64,000 nt of DNA from Gammaproteobacteria bacterium. Lineage in GTDB: Bacteria; Pseudomonadota; Gammaproteobacteria; VBWC01. Numbering within the stretch: the first letter of the stretch is position 1; every line of letters begins with the position of its first letter. The translations under genes were made by a program, and so were the position numbers. Where the stretch lies: assembly GCA_023266115.1 (NCBI GenBank), contig JAHFRU010000008.1, positions 1 to 64,000 of the forward strand, given 5' to 3'. The notes under the pieces were generated by a model. It was not told the DNA's origin. It did no database searches and saw only the letters and a list, made by a program, of their open reading frames with translations. Below are positions 33,851 through 44,103 of the stretch, piece after piece.

Positions 33851-35062
33851 ATGAGAATTGTCATCCTTGGAGCACCCGGCTCTGGAAAAGGAACCCAGGC
33901 CAAGCTGCTGTCGGAGAAGCACAAGATTCCTCAGATATCCACCGGTGATTTGCTGCGTGCGGCCGTCGAGTCGGGCTCGCGGCTCGGCAAGATGGCCAAG
34001 GCGGCGATGGACGCCGGCCAGCTCGTGTCGGACGAAATCGTGCTCGCAATCATACGCGAGCGGCTGGCCAAGGCGGATGCCAAGGCGGGATTCCTGCTCG
34101 ATGGCTTTCCACGCAATATCTCTCAGGCGGAAGTGCTCGACGCGATGGTGCAGAAGATGCGCCAGCCGATCGACGTCGCGCTGTTGATCGATGTCGACTT
34201 CGATACCTTGATCCAGCGGCTGGCGGGCCGGCGCACCTGCATGTCATGCGGGCAGATGTACAACATCTTCACATCGCCGCCGAAGTTCGATGACAACTGC
34301 GACAAGTGCGGCGGCGTGTTGCGTCACCGCGCCGACGACAACGAGGAGACGATCAGCAATCGCCTGCGTGTCTATGAAACCCAGACGGCGCCGTTGATCA
34401 AGTATTACGGTGATCAGAGCAAGCTGGCGACCGTGCGCGGCACGGGCGAGATCGACGATATTTTCCGCAATATCGATGGCAAGCTGAAAGAAACGATCAC
34501 GGACGGCAGGAACGCCGCCAAGGAAAAGGCCAAACAGGCTGCGGCTGCGGTAAGCAAAAAGCGCGACGCGGAACGCGCGGTAGCGGAGAAGAAAAAGGCC
34601 GAGGCGAAGAAAAAAGCGGACGAAAAGAAACAGGCGGAGGCCGTGAAAAAGGAGCTGGCGCGCAAAAAGGCCGAGACCAAGAAGCTGGCGGCGTTGAAAA
34701 AGAAGGCGGCAGCGGACAAAAAGAAGGCGATGGCGAAGAAAAAGGCCGATGCCAAAAAGCAGGCGGCAGACAAAAAGAAGGCGGCTGCGTTAAAGAAAGC
34801 GCTGGCCAAGAAAAAGGCCGCGCTGAAAAAGAAGAACACGACGAATAAGCCGACGACAAAGAAGAAGGCCTTCCGTAAGGCGTCGGCGAAAAAATTGCCG
34901 GCCAGGAAAAAAGCCGTCAAGAAGAAGCCGGCGAAGAATAAGGTGGCACGCAAGACCGTAACGAAAAAGAAGGCGGCTAGGAAACCGGCGAGTAAGAAGC
35001 CGACATCAAAAAAAAGAACGGCGGCCAATACCGCTCGCAAACGGCGTGGCGGGCGGCGCTAG
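33851..35062 (+). CDS. adk: Adenylate kinase with a 186-residue Lys/Ala-rich C-terminal tail
   Basis: Residues 1-217 are a normal adenylate kinase: P-loop GAPGSGKGTQ, STGDLLRAAV, FLLDGFPRNISQ, and a zinc LID with Cys130, Cys133, Cys150 and Cys153. From about 218 to 403 the sequence is almost only Lys and Ala with a few Glu, Asp, Pro and Thr. It is arranged as KKAEAKKKA-like repeats and, nearer the end, PAKNK/PASKKPTSKK motifs like bacterial histone H1-like proteins. There is no stop or start signal at the junction, so it is one fused protein. The tail may bind nucleic acid or polyphosphate. Length is nearly double the family norm. Confidence 0.93.
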   Translation: MRIVILGAPGSGKGTQAKLLSEKHKIPQISTGDLLRAAVESGSRLGKMAKAAMDAGQLVSDEIVLAIIRERLAKADAKAGFLLDGFPRNISQAEVLDAMVQKMRQPIDVALLIDVDFDTLIQRLAGRRTCMSCGQMYNIFTSPPKFDDNCDKCGGVLRHRADDNEETISNRLRVYETQTAPLIKYYGDQSKLATVRGTGEIDDIFRNIDGKLKETITDGRNAAKEKAKQAAAAVSKKRDAERAVAEKKKAEAKKKADEKKQAEAVKKELARKKAETKKLAALKKKAAADKKKAMAKKKADAKKQAADKKKAAALKKALAKKKAALKKKNTTNKPTTKKKAFRKASAKKLPARKKAVKKKPAKNKVARKTVTKKKAARKPASKKPTSKKRTAANTARKRRGGRR

Positions 35063-36118
<1,056 letters not shown>

Positions 36119-36282
36119 CCAGCAATAGCCGGTGTCGCCGCAGCAGGTAGACCGATTTTCCCGCGCGTCAGCGAGTTTCCGAGCAACCCACCGGGCGGTC
36201 TGTGATTGCCGGCCTGTGGTAATATCCGCGACAGAGGTCCGGCCCCCGGGGAGGCCTGACGATACGGCGAGTCCACGAAGTG

Positions 36283-36840
36283 ATGACGCGATCCACTGCC
36301 GGTTTCTGGGTAATATTGGCGTTGTGTTTTGCCGGGGCGCATGCACGCGCCGATGGTTTGCGCGGTATTGAAGTCGGCGAGGCCTGCAGCAAGGCGGCGA
36401 TAGTCGAACCCGGTCTGGGGTCGAACGTGGTCGGGGCCGGCGAAGGCGCGTCGTTCCTGCATTTTTCCGGCAATCACTCCGGACAGAGCGCCGACATTGT
36501 TTATGTCTGTGATGGCGGCCAACTTTCCGAGCAGGTCATCACCATCGGCATGGACACTCGTGATCACGCCTTCCGTCTGGCCGAGGAAATCCGCCTCGCC
36601 GCCGTCAAGGAGTTCGGTGCGCCGGTACATGACGGATTGGGACTCAACTACGCGCAGAAACTCTGGTACACGCTCTGGGGAGTGTCCGGCGACGTCATGC
36701 TGCAGTCATCAATCTGGAACATCGATAGCCGCGAAATATTTCTCTGGGTTACGCCCGGCGCGAACAACCACTGGGACGTGCGTTATTCGCAGTATTCTCC
36801 CGCCAGGATGATCGTCAACGAGTATATTGGTGTCAATTAG
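36283..36840 (+). CDS. Exported protein of unknown function
   Basis: ATG at 36283 follows a GTG at 36280; either gives about 185 residues. MTRSTAGFWVILALCFAGAHARA is a signal peptide with cleavage before DGLRG. The mature domain has two cysteines (EACSKA and IVYVCDGG) that could form a disulfide, and a compact alpha/beta look with no membrane segment. I do not recognise a family. It lies downstream of hemB after a 160-base gap and may be monocistronic. Confidence 0.6.
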   Translation: MTRSTAGFWVILALCFAGAHARADGLRGIEVGEACSKAAIVEPGLGSNVVGAGEGASFLHFSGNHSGQSADIVYVCDGGQLSEQVITIGMDTRDHAFRLAEEIRLAAVKEFGAPVHDGLGLNYAQKLWYTLWGVSGDVMLQSSIWNIDSREIFLWVTPGANNHWDVRYSQYSPARMIVNEYIGVN

Positions 36841-37308
36841 TTAACGGCTTGTTTTCCCCGCGCATCCGGACGCTGCAGGCGTTGGCGGCGAGGGGGCCGG
36901 ACAGCATGATTGGAATGTGTCGCCAACAATGAGTGAACAAAGAAGCGATGATTCTGTCGACGTCGGTTTCGACAGAACCGTTAGCATGGATCGTTTTTTT
37001 GCTGTCAACGGCGTATGGTTATATTATGGCAAACGCCGGTGCCCTTCGGTCCGTTCAGTTCGAAAGAGACCGCGGAGCGCGATTGCCGCAACCGGTTTGC
37101 CGAGCAACTTCGGGTAAAATGGACGGTGGATTGACCGGGTTGCGGCGCCGGTTTTCATCGCGGGCCATCCCGGGTTGACCTGGTCAGGTCGTTGGTTCTG
37201 CAGCAGCGCCATCTATCGTTAACTCCACGCATAAATACTATCGTCCCGGGCGATAAATTGCCGGAACCGGGTTCAGAGATCAGAGTGCGGACAGGATAGT
37301 CATACGCT
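36841..37308. other. 468-base gap with no supported gene
   Basis: Short frames exist, for example one from a GTG at 36933 containing a hydrophobic stretch LAWIVFLLSTAYGYIMANAGA. None has a ribosome site or familiar pattern. A short inverted repeat around TCGACGTCGGTTTCGA (36956-36971) is the only structure I see. Confidence 0.4.
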
Positions 37309-38430
37309 ATGTACCGGCATCGTTCCACGTTATTTTTCGTGCTCGTTCTGATCGGGTGTGGACCCGGTAACGTGTTGTGTGCCGAGGGCCCGGACACTGA
37401 CCCGATCACCGCTGCCGTGGATGAACTGGGTCGGTTTGCGACGGAGACTGAATTATCGCGTCCCGATGACGCCGGTCTGGAACCCGTTGTGCCGGATCCC
37501 GCCGCGGATACCGGGGAGCCGGCCGATGTCCCGGTCGTTAGCGACCCGGATATACCGGAACAAGGCCCGGCTATTGTTGAAAAGATCGATATCGCGCATG
37601 TCGCGGTTTCCGGCCGTATCGAACGTACCGCCCGCTGGCTGGACCGATTTTTTGCCGACGACAAGATATTCGACGACGCGACCGACAGCTACGCGCGCGT
37701 CAAGCTGGATTCGGTGTTTGAACCGGGCGGCAACGTTGGATTTTCCGGCGATATCCGACTCAAGATCGATCTGCCGCGCACGCAAAAGCGCCTGAAGCTG
37801 CTGATTGAAAGCGATCCGCAGCGTGAGAACCGCACTGATCTTGAAAACGTGCCGGCGGATGTCGTTTCGGAGAAGAGCTATTCCTTGTCGCTTGAGCGCC
37901 AGCTCAGCGAAGTGCATCGCTGGGACGTCCGGCCCGCACTTGGCATCAAGGCACGCACGCCGCTCGATCCGTTCGCCCGTCTGCGCGCCATCCGTTATTT
38001 TAATCTGCAGAAGGTGGTGGCCCGTGTATCCAGCAGCGCCTTCTGGTTTGACTCGTCGGGGTTCGGCGCAAATCTCGGCGTCGAATTTGACCGGGCGTTG
38101 ATCGATGTCTTCCTGTTGCGTTCCGGCACGGGGTTGACGTGGGAGGAAGCCGAAAAGTTCCGGCGCATCGAGCAGCAGTTTTCGCTGTTTCACCGCATCG
38201 ATGACCGTCAGAACATGGCCTACCAGATCGGTATTCTCGCCGACGACGAATTCAACTGGCGCGTGAATACCTATTACTACCGTATCCGGTACCGCAAAGA
38301 CATCCACGACGGCTGGGTGTTCGCCGAAATCATCCCGCAATGGACATATCGCGAGGAAAACAGCTTTGACGATGAACCGTCGCTGACCCTGCGTCTGGAA
38401 GCCGCCTTCGGGCACAGTACCCTTAAGTAA
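37309..38430 (+). CDS. Exported beta-rich protein of unknown function, possible outer-membrane protein
   Basis: The 373-residue product has a signal sequence, MYRHRSTLFFVLVLIGCGPGNVLCA, with a possible lipobox VLIGC inside it. An acidic, Pro-rich linker (about 25-90) follows. The remaining 280 residues alternate short beta-like strands (YARVKLDSVF, NVGFSGDIRLKIDL, KVVARVSSSAFWF, MAYQIGILADDEFNWRVNTYYYRIRYR). It finishes LTLRLEAAFGHSTLK. This suggests a small barrel or periplasmic beta protein. I do not know its role. It is monocistronic. Confidence 0.65.
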   Translation: MYRHRSTLFFVLVLIGCGPGNVLCAEGPDTDPITAAVDELGRFATETELSRPDDAGLEPVVPDPAADTGEPADVPVVSDPDIPEQGPAIVEKIDIAHVAVSGRIERTARWLDRFFADDKIFDDATDSYARVKLDSVFEPGGNVGFSGDIRLKIDLPRTQKRLKLLIESDPQRENRTDLENVPADVVSEKSYSLSLERQLSEVHRWDVRPALGIKARTPLDPFARLRAIRYFNLQKVVARVSSSAFWFDSSGFGANLGVEFDRALIDVFLLRSGTGLTWEEAEKFRRIEQQFSLFHRIDDRQNMAYQIGILADDEFNWRVNTYYYRIRYRKDIHDGWVFAEIIPQWTYREENSFDDEPSLTLRLEAAFGHSTLK

Positions 38431-38551
38431 ATTCGCCCGGATTCCAGCCATGCCCGATGGAGATGATCGGACCGCATGGTGTGTGTTCCGTCACTCGTTG
38501 CAGCGGCAGGGACCGGTGGCCGTTATCCGGCCACCGGAACGCTTGATCCGG

Positions 38552-40003
38552 TCAGTTTCCGGCGGCAAGTACGGTCGTTGCGACCAGGCATCCCTCGAGA
38601 TTGTATCGCCCGTATGCCTCCACCGACTGGCCTTCCGTCAGCGCGGTCGCGTCAATCTGCTCGCTGAAGAAACTGCCGGTGTTGTCGTGGACGAGAAATA
38701 TCGCGGTATCCTCCGTGAGTTTCACGCAGCGGTCACCGACTGAATCCGCAATCAACGTAAAGCCCGCCGGCGATGCATCAATATGCGAAATAGTGCCGCT
38801 CAACTTTACCGGCGGGACATCCATATCGACGAATATGATCGCGGCCTTGATTACATCCGGCGCGTTGTCCGCCAGCGACAGCACGCCAATCACCTTGACC
38901 GTCCGTCCTGCGGTGAGCGCATCGACATCCAGTACCTCACCACGGCGCGACACGATCGTGGTACCGCGCTGTATCTGCACAGGCAGATCATTCTGGCCGA
39001 CGATACCCTGTCCATCCGCGAGGTGGACACTGAACTGCGACGCGGATACGTCGAATCCGGCGGTTACCTCGCCGGTGTATTTTCGAAATGTACCCGCCGG
39101 TCCCGCCAATACCGTCAGTGCGGTCAGCACAGGTTTATCCTCGTTGTTTGCCGGGCGCTCAAGCCTCCCAAGCACGGTGACGCTGGTGTCGTTGGCCATA
39201 TCGTCGAACGTGATCGGGCCGCCGTCTGGCCCGAATAACGCCGTATCTGCAGTGACGTGGACTAACGGACACCACTTGGCCGCGTCATCCAGATCCACGT
39301 GCGACGCGACGGCGCCATCGCTATCCAGTTTGTTTTCGCGATGCGCGATGTGTGTTCTGCACAGCCGGAAGGTTTGTGCCGGCGCGTCAAGACCGGATAC
39401 CTGCCCGCTCAGCCGCACGAGTTTGCCGGTGGCAGCATCTGTGAGCCGCTTGATGAAGATTACCGGCCGGAGTACGTAGCCGCCCTTGCCCAGCGTGTGA
39501 TACTGGATGGACTTTCGTGCATCGAAATCGATCTCGAGCATCAAGGTCCGGTCCGCGGTCACTTCAAATGCACCGCGCGGGTTCAGGTCGATTTTTCCGT
39601 TGCCGGGAAGCCTGGGGGTAATGACCTCGATGAGGTCGCCGTTGGCGTCCTTCCGGACGAGATCGACGTTGCTGACGAGCAGCCGAATCTTGGTATATCT
39701 CCCGGCGGGCACGTTGCCGGTCATGCTGAACAGGTCGGCGTGGTGCTCGAGATCGAGAAGATTGATGATCTTTTCACCCGAGAATATTTCAGTCGCGGTG
39801 TCGTTCTCACCGAGCAATATCACGCGGTTAACGGTGATGTTGATTTCGGAGAATTCGTCGGTCGGCGCGTCGGTGAACAGTAACGCGACACTGCCGCTAC
39901 CGGAAGCAGCGCCGGTGGCGCTGTCAGATCCGCCACAGGCGGAGAGCGATAACATGAAAAGCCCGAATAGCAGGCAGCCAGAAATCTGTAACACAGAACG
40001 CAT
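38552..40003 (-). CDS. DUF4382/DUF5666-like lipoprotein
   Basis: The 483-residue protein starts MRSVLQISGCLLFGLFMLSLSACGGSDS, with a clear LSAC lipobox. Residues about 38-195 match the DUF4382 pattern: VALLFTDAPTDEFSEINITVNRVILL, then VPAGRYTKIRLLV and YVLRPVIFIK. The rest consists of repeated oligonucleotide-binding-like beta units (LSGQVSGLDAPAQTFRL, TVKVIGVLSLADNAPDV, LSGTISHIDASPAGFTL) of the DUF5666 kind. It is likely anchored on an envelope membrane and faces the periplasm or surface. The ligand is unknown. Confidence 0.82.
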   Translation of the reverse strand: MRSVLQISGCLLFGLFMLSLSACGGSDSATGAASGSGSVALLFTDAPTDEFSEINITVNRVILLGENDTATEIFSGEKIINLLDLEHHADLFSMTGNVPAGRYTKIRLLVSNVDLVRKDANGDLIEVITPRLPGNGKIDLNPRGAFEVTADRTLMLEIDFDARKSIQYHTLGKGGYVLRPVIFIKRLTDAATGKLVRLSGQVSGLDAPAQTFRLCRTHIAHRENKLDSDGAVASHVDLDDAAKWCPLVHVTADTALFGPDGGPITFDDMANDTSVTVLGRLERPANNEDKPVLTALTVLAGPAGTFRKYTGEVTAGFDVSASQFSVHLADGQGIVGQNDLPVQIQRGTTIVSRRGEVLDVDALTAGRTVKVIGVLSLADNAPDVIKAAIIFVDMDVPPVKLSGTISHIDASPAGFTLIADSVGDRCVKLTEDTAIFLVHDNTGSFFSEQIDATALTEGQSVEAYGRYNLEGCLVATTVLAAGN

Positions 40004-40165
40004 GGGATGACCTCCGCAACATAAAGAACCGTAGAACTGCGCAAACCGACGCCATCCCTGACCTGCTGTCGCGCTGACCGTGTACTATAAGCGAGATCGC
40101 GCTGTTCCGACAGTGATACCTGCAATAATCGATCGATATGGCGTAATCCACGAGGCCCGCGGCGC

Positions 40166-40480
40166 ATGAAAGGTTTCCTGAGATTTTATTTTCTTGACGC
40201 AACCCCGGACAACGGGTTCCTTGTTCCCATGCGACTCTGGATTACGCTGGCCACGACGGCCGTCGTCGTATTTCTGTTCGGTCTGGCGCGATTCGATGGT
40301 ACGCGTGAGTTCTGGTTGTTCGTGGCGATCTCCCCGGCAGTATTTGTCGCCTCGATGACGTTTGTCGTGGCGAACTACCGGAAGGCGAGGGCGTTTCACG
40401 CTGCGCGGATTGCGACGGACCCGGTGCCAGTCGTTGAAAATACGCGCAGCGAAAAGAGGCGGAGGAGTGGCAAGCTTTAA
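40166..40480 (+). CDS. Small membrane protein with two helices
   Basis: The 104-residue product has two hydrophobic segments (about 22-42, MRLWITLATTAVVVFLFGLA, and 48-70, FWLFVAISPAVFVASMTFVVA) and a basic C-terminal tail (EKRRRSGKL). No family was recognised. It lies just before a small cysteine-rich protein and may be co-transcribed with it. Confidence 0.6.
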   Translation: MKGFLRFYFLDATPDNGFLVPMRLWITLATTAVVVFLFGLARFDGTREFWLFVAISPAVFVASMTFVVANYRKARAFHAARIATDPVPVVENTRSEKRRRSGKL

Positions 40481-40507
40481 CCGTTCACTGCGAGGCGAGT
40501 AACCGAC

Positions 40508-40708
40508 GTGTCGTTATTTCAACAAACTGATTTCAACGCCTCCTGCGCTTGTGCCTGGTGCGGCGAGACGATGGTTGTCGAGGTAGATCCGTCGGCAGGC
40601 CCGGCGCAGCAATATGTCGAGGATTGTCAGGTCTGCTGCCGTCCGAACATACTGATCGTCCGCTTTGCACCGGACGGCACGGTGGCAATCGAGACCCTGC
40701 CGGAGTAG
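40508..40708 (+). CDS. CPXCG-motif cysteine-rich protein
   Basis: The 66-residue protein begins SLFQQTDFNASCACAWCGETMVVEVDPSAG and continues QQYVEDCQVCCRPNILIV. The C-x2-C-G and C-x2-C pairs suggest a small zinc-ribbon, as in the CPXCG family of conserved short proteins. In this copy the first pair reads CAWCG. The start is GTG at 40508. The function is not known. Confidence 0.8.
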   Translation: MSLFQQTDFNASCACAWCGETMVVEVDPSAGPAQQYVEDCQVCCRPNILIVRFAPDGTVAIETLPE

Positions 40709-40926
40709 CGGTTGCCGCAACCGATGCCGTGTCCGGGCTGTCTGGATCACGGTTTGCCATACTGTAAAAAACCCAAGGCCGGAATCGTTGTTGCGCGATC
40801 CCGGCCCTGGCGTTGCAGCGTGCAGGTTGCGTTGATGCCCTTATAGTGGCAGCAATAACGGGGTTATAAGCGGATAGCCGCGGTGTGCGAGGCGCGCGCT
40901 GCAGCTGCACATCTGCCGACGGGGCG

Positions 40927-41691
40927 TTACCGCTGGCCGCCGTGCCGTTTGACGACCAGGCCCTGCCCGGTGGGAAATTCGAGTATCGTATAGCCCAGTC
41001 GCCTCATGAATTCGTTCTCCTGTTGCTGCTGATTGCGGTACGCCCACCAGCCGTAATCATCAAAAATGACGATGCCACCGGCGACGACGCGGCCGAACAA
41101 CCAGTCCAGCGCGCCTAGCTCGGCCTTCGCAGAATTCATATCGAGATGAAGGAACGCGATCTATTCCGGAACCGGCCCGCTGTTGAATACCTCCGGCACG
41201 ATCCCCGGCACGATCCGTACATTGGGATAAGCGCGGAAACGCTCCGTGACGCGGTCGATAAGCCCGGGTTCATCTGTCGGATTGTGTTCGGTACGGGTCG
41301 CATCCTGGTAACCGTCAGGTATACCGGTGAAGGTATCGTACAAATAATAGGTACGCTGCTTTTGCAACGTGCCGAAGTCGAGATATTCAAGCAGCACCGC
41401 GCTGCAGAATCCCTGATAGACACCGCACTCGACAAAATCGCCCGGAAGGTGACTGCGGTGTCGTGCGGCCCATGCCAGCGTGTGCAATCGCCAGATCAGG
41501 GTTTTTTCCTGATCGGTGACGGCATTCCGGTCATAGGCCTGCATGAACCGGTCATCGTCCAGAAAGCTCATGCAGCGTTCGACCGTGATCAGGTGGTCGC
41601 CCGAGAAAATCCGTGGGTAAATTTCCGTCATCAGCGTGATCGCCGCTTTTAGCTTGTGACGCTGTTCGTCGCTCGTCAGGCCGTAAAACAT
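40927..41691 (-). pseudogene. TylF/MycF-type methyltransferase interrupted by one in-frame TAG
   Basis: From ATG 41691 (MFYGLTSDEQRHKLKAAIT) the frame runs through LPGDFVECGVYQGFCSAVLL (SAM motif) and YLYDTFTGIPDGYQD to a TAG at 41161-41163 after GPVPE. The same frame then continues as IAFLHLDMNSAKAELGALDWL, then GGIVIFDDYGWWAYRNQQQQENEF, to 40927. HLDMN and IFDDYGW are the metal-binding and catalytic parts of this family, so the stop removes essential residues. One substitution would restore a 254-residue enzyme. The family methylates sugar hydroxyls and related groups. Confidence 0.85.
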
Positions 41692-41836
41692 GATGGGTGT
41701 CTCCAAGTATGCGGTCTGGTGCATCGGGCAGGCTACCGGATGGATTCTAGTCCAATCGATCGCCACCATGTCGAGTACACGGATTCCGCTGCCTTGAGCC
41801 GGTAACGCCTGTGCTAGACTGAACAAAGCAACATCC

Positions 41837-43288
41837 ATGGCCCCACGCACCGGCGGACCCGCTCCACAGCACATTCCGATGGCCGAAAAAAACGATTTCC
41901 CCAGCAAGCAGGAGGTCAGCCGTTCATTGCGGTATTCCGTGCGCGACGGTGTCGCGTACTCCGTTATGGCGGGTGCCGGCGAAACCTATTTCGCTGCCTT
42001 TGCGTTGTTTTTGAAAGCGACGACGGCGCAGGTGGGCCTGTTGTCGACGTTGCCGCCGATGATCGCTTCGCTGGCGCAGTTGCTGTCGGCATGGCTCGGT
42101 CAGATCGTCAAACGTCGCCGCCTCATCATACTCGCGGGTACGTCGCTGCAGGCAGTGTCCTGGATACCGTTGCTGCTGCTGCCCGTTATTTATCCCGAGC
42201 ACGGCATCACGTTGCTGATCGTTTGCGTCACGGTTTACTACGCGTTGGGCAACCTCGTGAGTCCCCAATGGGGCAGTCTGATGGGGGACCTGGTGCACGC
42301 GCAGCAACGCGGCCGCTATTTTGCCCGACGCAACCGTTTAATGAGCGTGACGAACTTTGCCGCACTGGTCGGTGCCGGAATCATTCTGCATTACTTCGAG
42401 AGCTGGGACGGGACCGTCTTCGGTTACGCGGCAATCTTCGTTGTCGCCGTCGTGGCGCGGCTCGTGTCGGTATATTTCCTGTCACGCATGGTGGACCCGC
42501 CCGGTCATGTTGCTGCGATTGAACTGCCGAAGGGCAAGGACTGGTGGCGCCGCGTGCGCCGGTCGAATTTTCTGCGCTTCGTGGTGTTTTTTGCGTTGAT
42601 GAATCTCGCCGTCGGTATAGCATCGCCATATTTCGCGGTGTATATGCTGCGTGATCTGCACCTCTCCTACATGGAGTTCATGGCGATCACCGCAACCTCG
42701 GTGCTGGCCCAGTTCGTGACGCTGAACAGTTGGGGCCGTATCAGCGACGCATTCGGCAACCGGGTGATCCTGCGCCTTACCGGTTGCGTTGTGCCGTTGT
42801 TGCCGGTCGCGTGGGTCGTGTCGGAGAATTTCTGGTACCTGATCGGTATACAGATCATCGCCGGATTTTTCTGGGCGGGATTCAGTCTCAGCGCGGGAAA
42901 TTTTCTGTACGATCTGGTGCCGGCGGCCAAGCGGGTGACCTATCTCGCGATACACAACGTGCTCGCGGCGGTCGGGGTGTTTATCGGCGCCACGCTGGGC
43001 GGCTTGCTGGCGACGCTGATTGAGCCGGCGGTCGCGGCGGACGGCGATATCTTTGACTGGGGTCACGCGCTTTACTACGTATTTCTGGTGTCTACTCTGA
43101 CAAGAATTATCGTCGTCGCGATATTTTTACCGCGGATCAAGGAGGTGCGTACGACGCGACGCCTGACCGCCAGCGGCTTGATACTGCGCGCGACGCGCTC
43201 GCCGGCGCTCGCCGGCCTCGTCATCGAGTTCGGCGGTTCCAGGTATCGTCGCAAACGCGAACGGAATGCGTCTGATCCCAAGCGGTGA
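41837..43288 (+). CDS. Major facilitator superfamily transporter
   Basis: The 483-residue inner-membrane permease has about twelve hydrophobic segments. VRDGVAYSVMAGAGETYFAAFALFLKATTAQVGLL opens the N-terminal half; an MFS-like loop, AWLGQIVKRRRLIILAG, follows TM2, and GRYFARRNRLMSV lies in the central part. The C-terminal half repeats the pattern. A later ATG at 41879 (MAEKNDFPSKQE) could also be the start; neither has a strong ribosome site. The substrate cannot be inferred. It faces away from the broken TylF-like gene. Confidence 0.8.
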   Translation: MAPRTGGPAPQHIPMAEKNDFPSKQEVSRSLRYSVRDGVAYSVMAGAGETYFAAFALFLKATTAQVGLLSTLPPMIASLAQLLSAWLGQIVKRRRLIILAGTSLQAVSWIPLLLLPVIYPEHGITLLIVCVTVYYALGNLVSPQWGSLMGDLVHAQQRGRYFARRNRLMSVTNFAALVGAGIILHYFESWDGTVFGYAAIFVVAVVARLVSVYFLSRMVDPPGHVAAIELPKGKDWWRRVRRSNFLRFVVFFALMNLAVGIASPYFAVYMLRDLHLSYMEFMAITATSVLAQFVTLNSWGRISDAFGNRVILRLTGCVVPLLPVAWVVSENFWYLIGIQIIAGFFWAGFSLSAGNFLYDLVPAAKRVTYLAIHNVLAAVGVFIGATLGGLLATLIEPAVAADGDIFDWGHALYYVFLVSTLTRIIVVAIFLPRIKEVRTTRRLTASGLILRATRSPALAGLVIEFGGSRYRRKRERNASDPKR

Positions 43289-43529
43289 GACAGACAAAAA
43301 ATGATAATTTTCGCACACGCCTGCCGTAACTTGTCGTAAATAGAAAAAAAATCGTACAGCGCGTGATGCGGGGGTTGTCGCGCTGCGTGCCACCCGGCCG
43401 ACACCGTCAAGGCGAATGCGCCACTGCAACCTTGACAGCGCAAAACATAACGGAATATAAGATAGTAGCTGTTCGGTGTCAGCTCGATGAAGCTGTTTCA
43501 TTCATAAGGACTGAAAAAGGGGATTGTTC

Positions 43530-44027
43530 ATGAAAATCAGAAAAGCAATGTTACTGGCGGCCGTCATAGGCGTAACGCCGCTAACCAGTTTCGCTGCCAA
43601 CGATAACATTGGTACCTGCGGCTGGGGTGCGAAACTGTTTGACGGGCAGTCAGGCGTCGCGCCGCAGGTGCTCGCGGTGACGACCAACGGTACCTCCGGC
43701 AACCAGACCTTCGGCATTTCGTCCGGTACTTCAGGTTGCACGCAGGACGGCATGGTTAAATCGACGTGGATGACCGCGATGTTTATCGATGGCAACCGGC
43801 ATCAACTGGCGCGCGACATGTCGGTCGGTAGCGGTGAGACGCTGGATGTGCTGGCTGCGCTGATCGGTGTCGAGGCACAGGACAGGGCGCGTTTTGACAA
43901 CACCGTCAAAAACAGCTATGGACAGATTTACGCCTCCGAACAGGCCACCGCCGACCAGGTCGTGGCGGCGCTTCGGGACGTGTTGGCGCAGGACGCGGCA
44001 CTGGCGCGTTATTCAGCCAACATCTAA
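43530..44027 (+). CDS. DUF3015 family exported protein
   Basis: ATG at 43530 follows a GGGG ribosome-like site. The 165-residue product has a signal peptide, MKIRKAMLLAAVIGVTPLTSFA, before ANDNIGTCGWGAKLFDGQSG. CGWG, a second Cys in SGTSGCTQDG, and the GQIYASEQATADQVV end are typical for DUF3015. It lies directly before a DUF4105 gene and is separated from it by a strong terminator. The function is unknown. Confidence 0.85.
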   Translation: MKIRKAMLLAAVIGVTPLTSFAANDNIGTCGWGAKLFDGQSGVAPQVLAVTTNGTSGNQTFGISSGTSGCTQDGMVKSTWMTAMFIDGNRHQLARDMSVGSGETLDVLAALIGVEAQDRARFDNTVKNSYGQIYASEQATADQVVAALRDVLAQDAALARYSANI

Positions 44028-44053
44028 CGCTTCTGCATTCTTTGTATTCGGCA

Positions 44054-44088
44054 GACACACCCGCCAGCAACTGGCGGGTGTGTCTTTT
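44054..44088 (+). terminator. Rho-independent terminator between the DUF3015 and DUF4105 genes
   Basis: A perfect 14-bp stem GACACACCCGCCAG / CTGGCGGGTGTGTC has a three-base loop and is followed by TTTT. It should largely uncouple the DUF3015 gene from the next gene, or act as an intercistronic processing hairpin. Confidence 0.9.
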
Positions 44089-44103
44089 CCGGGTCGGTAA
44101 TTC

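Noticed and set aside
36933-37178. 81-codon frame with one hydrophobic segment
   Set aside because: GTG start without ribosome site, no family pattern, and the last half looks like random GC-rich coding.
40927-41691. Possible genetic code change with TAG read as an amino acid
   Set aside because: TAG ends normal genes here, for example cas9 and apaH, so the lone TAGs are better explained as nonsense mutations.
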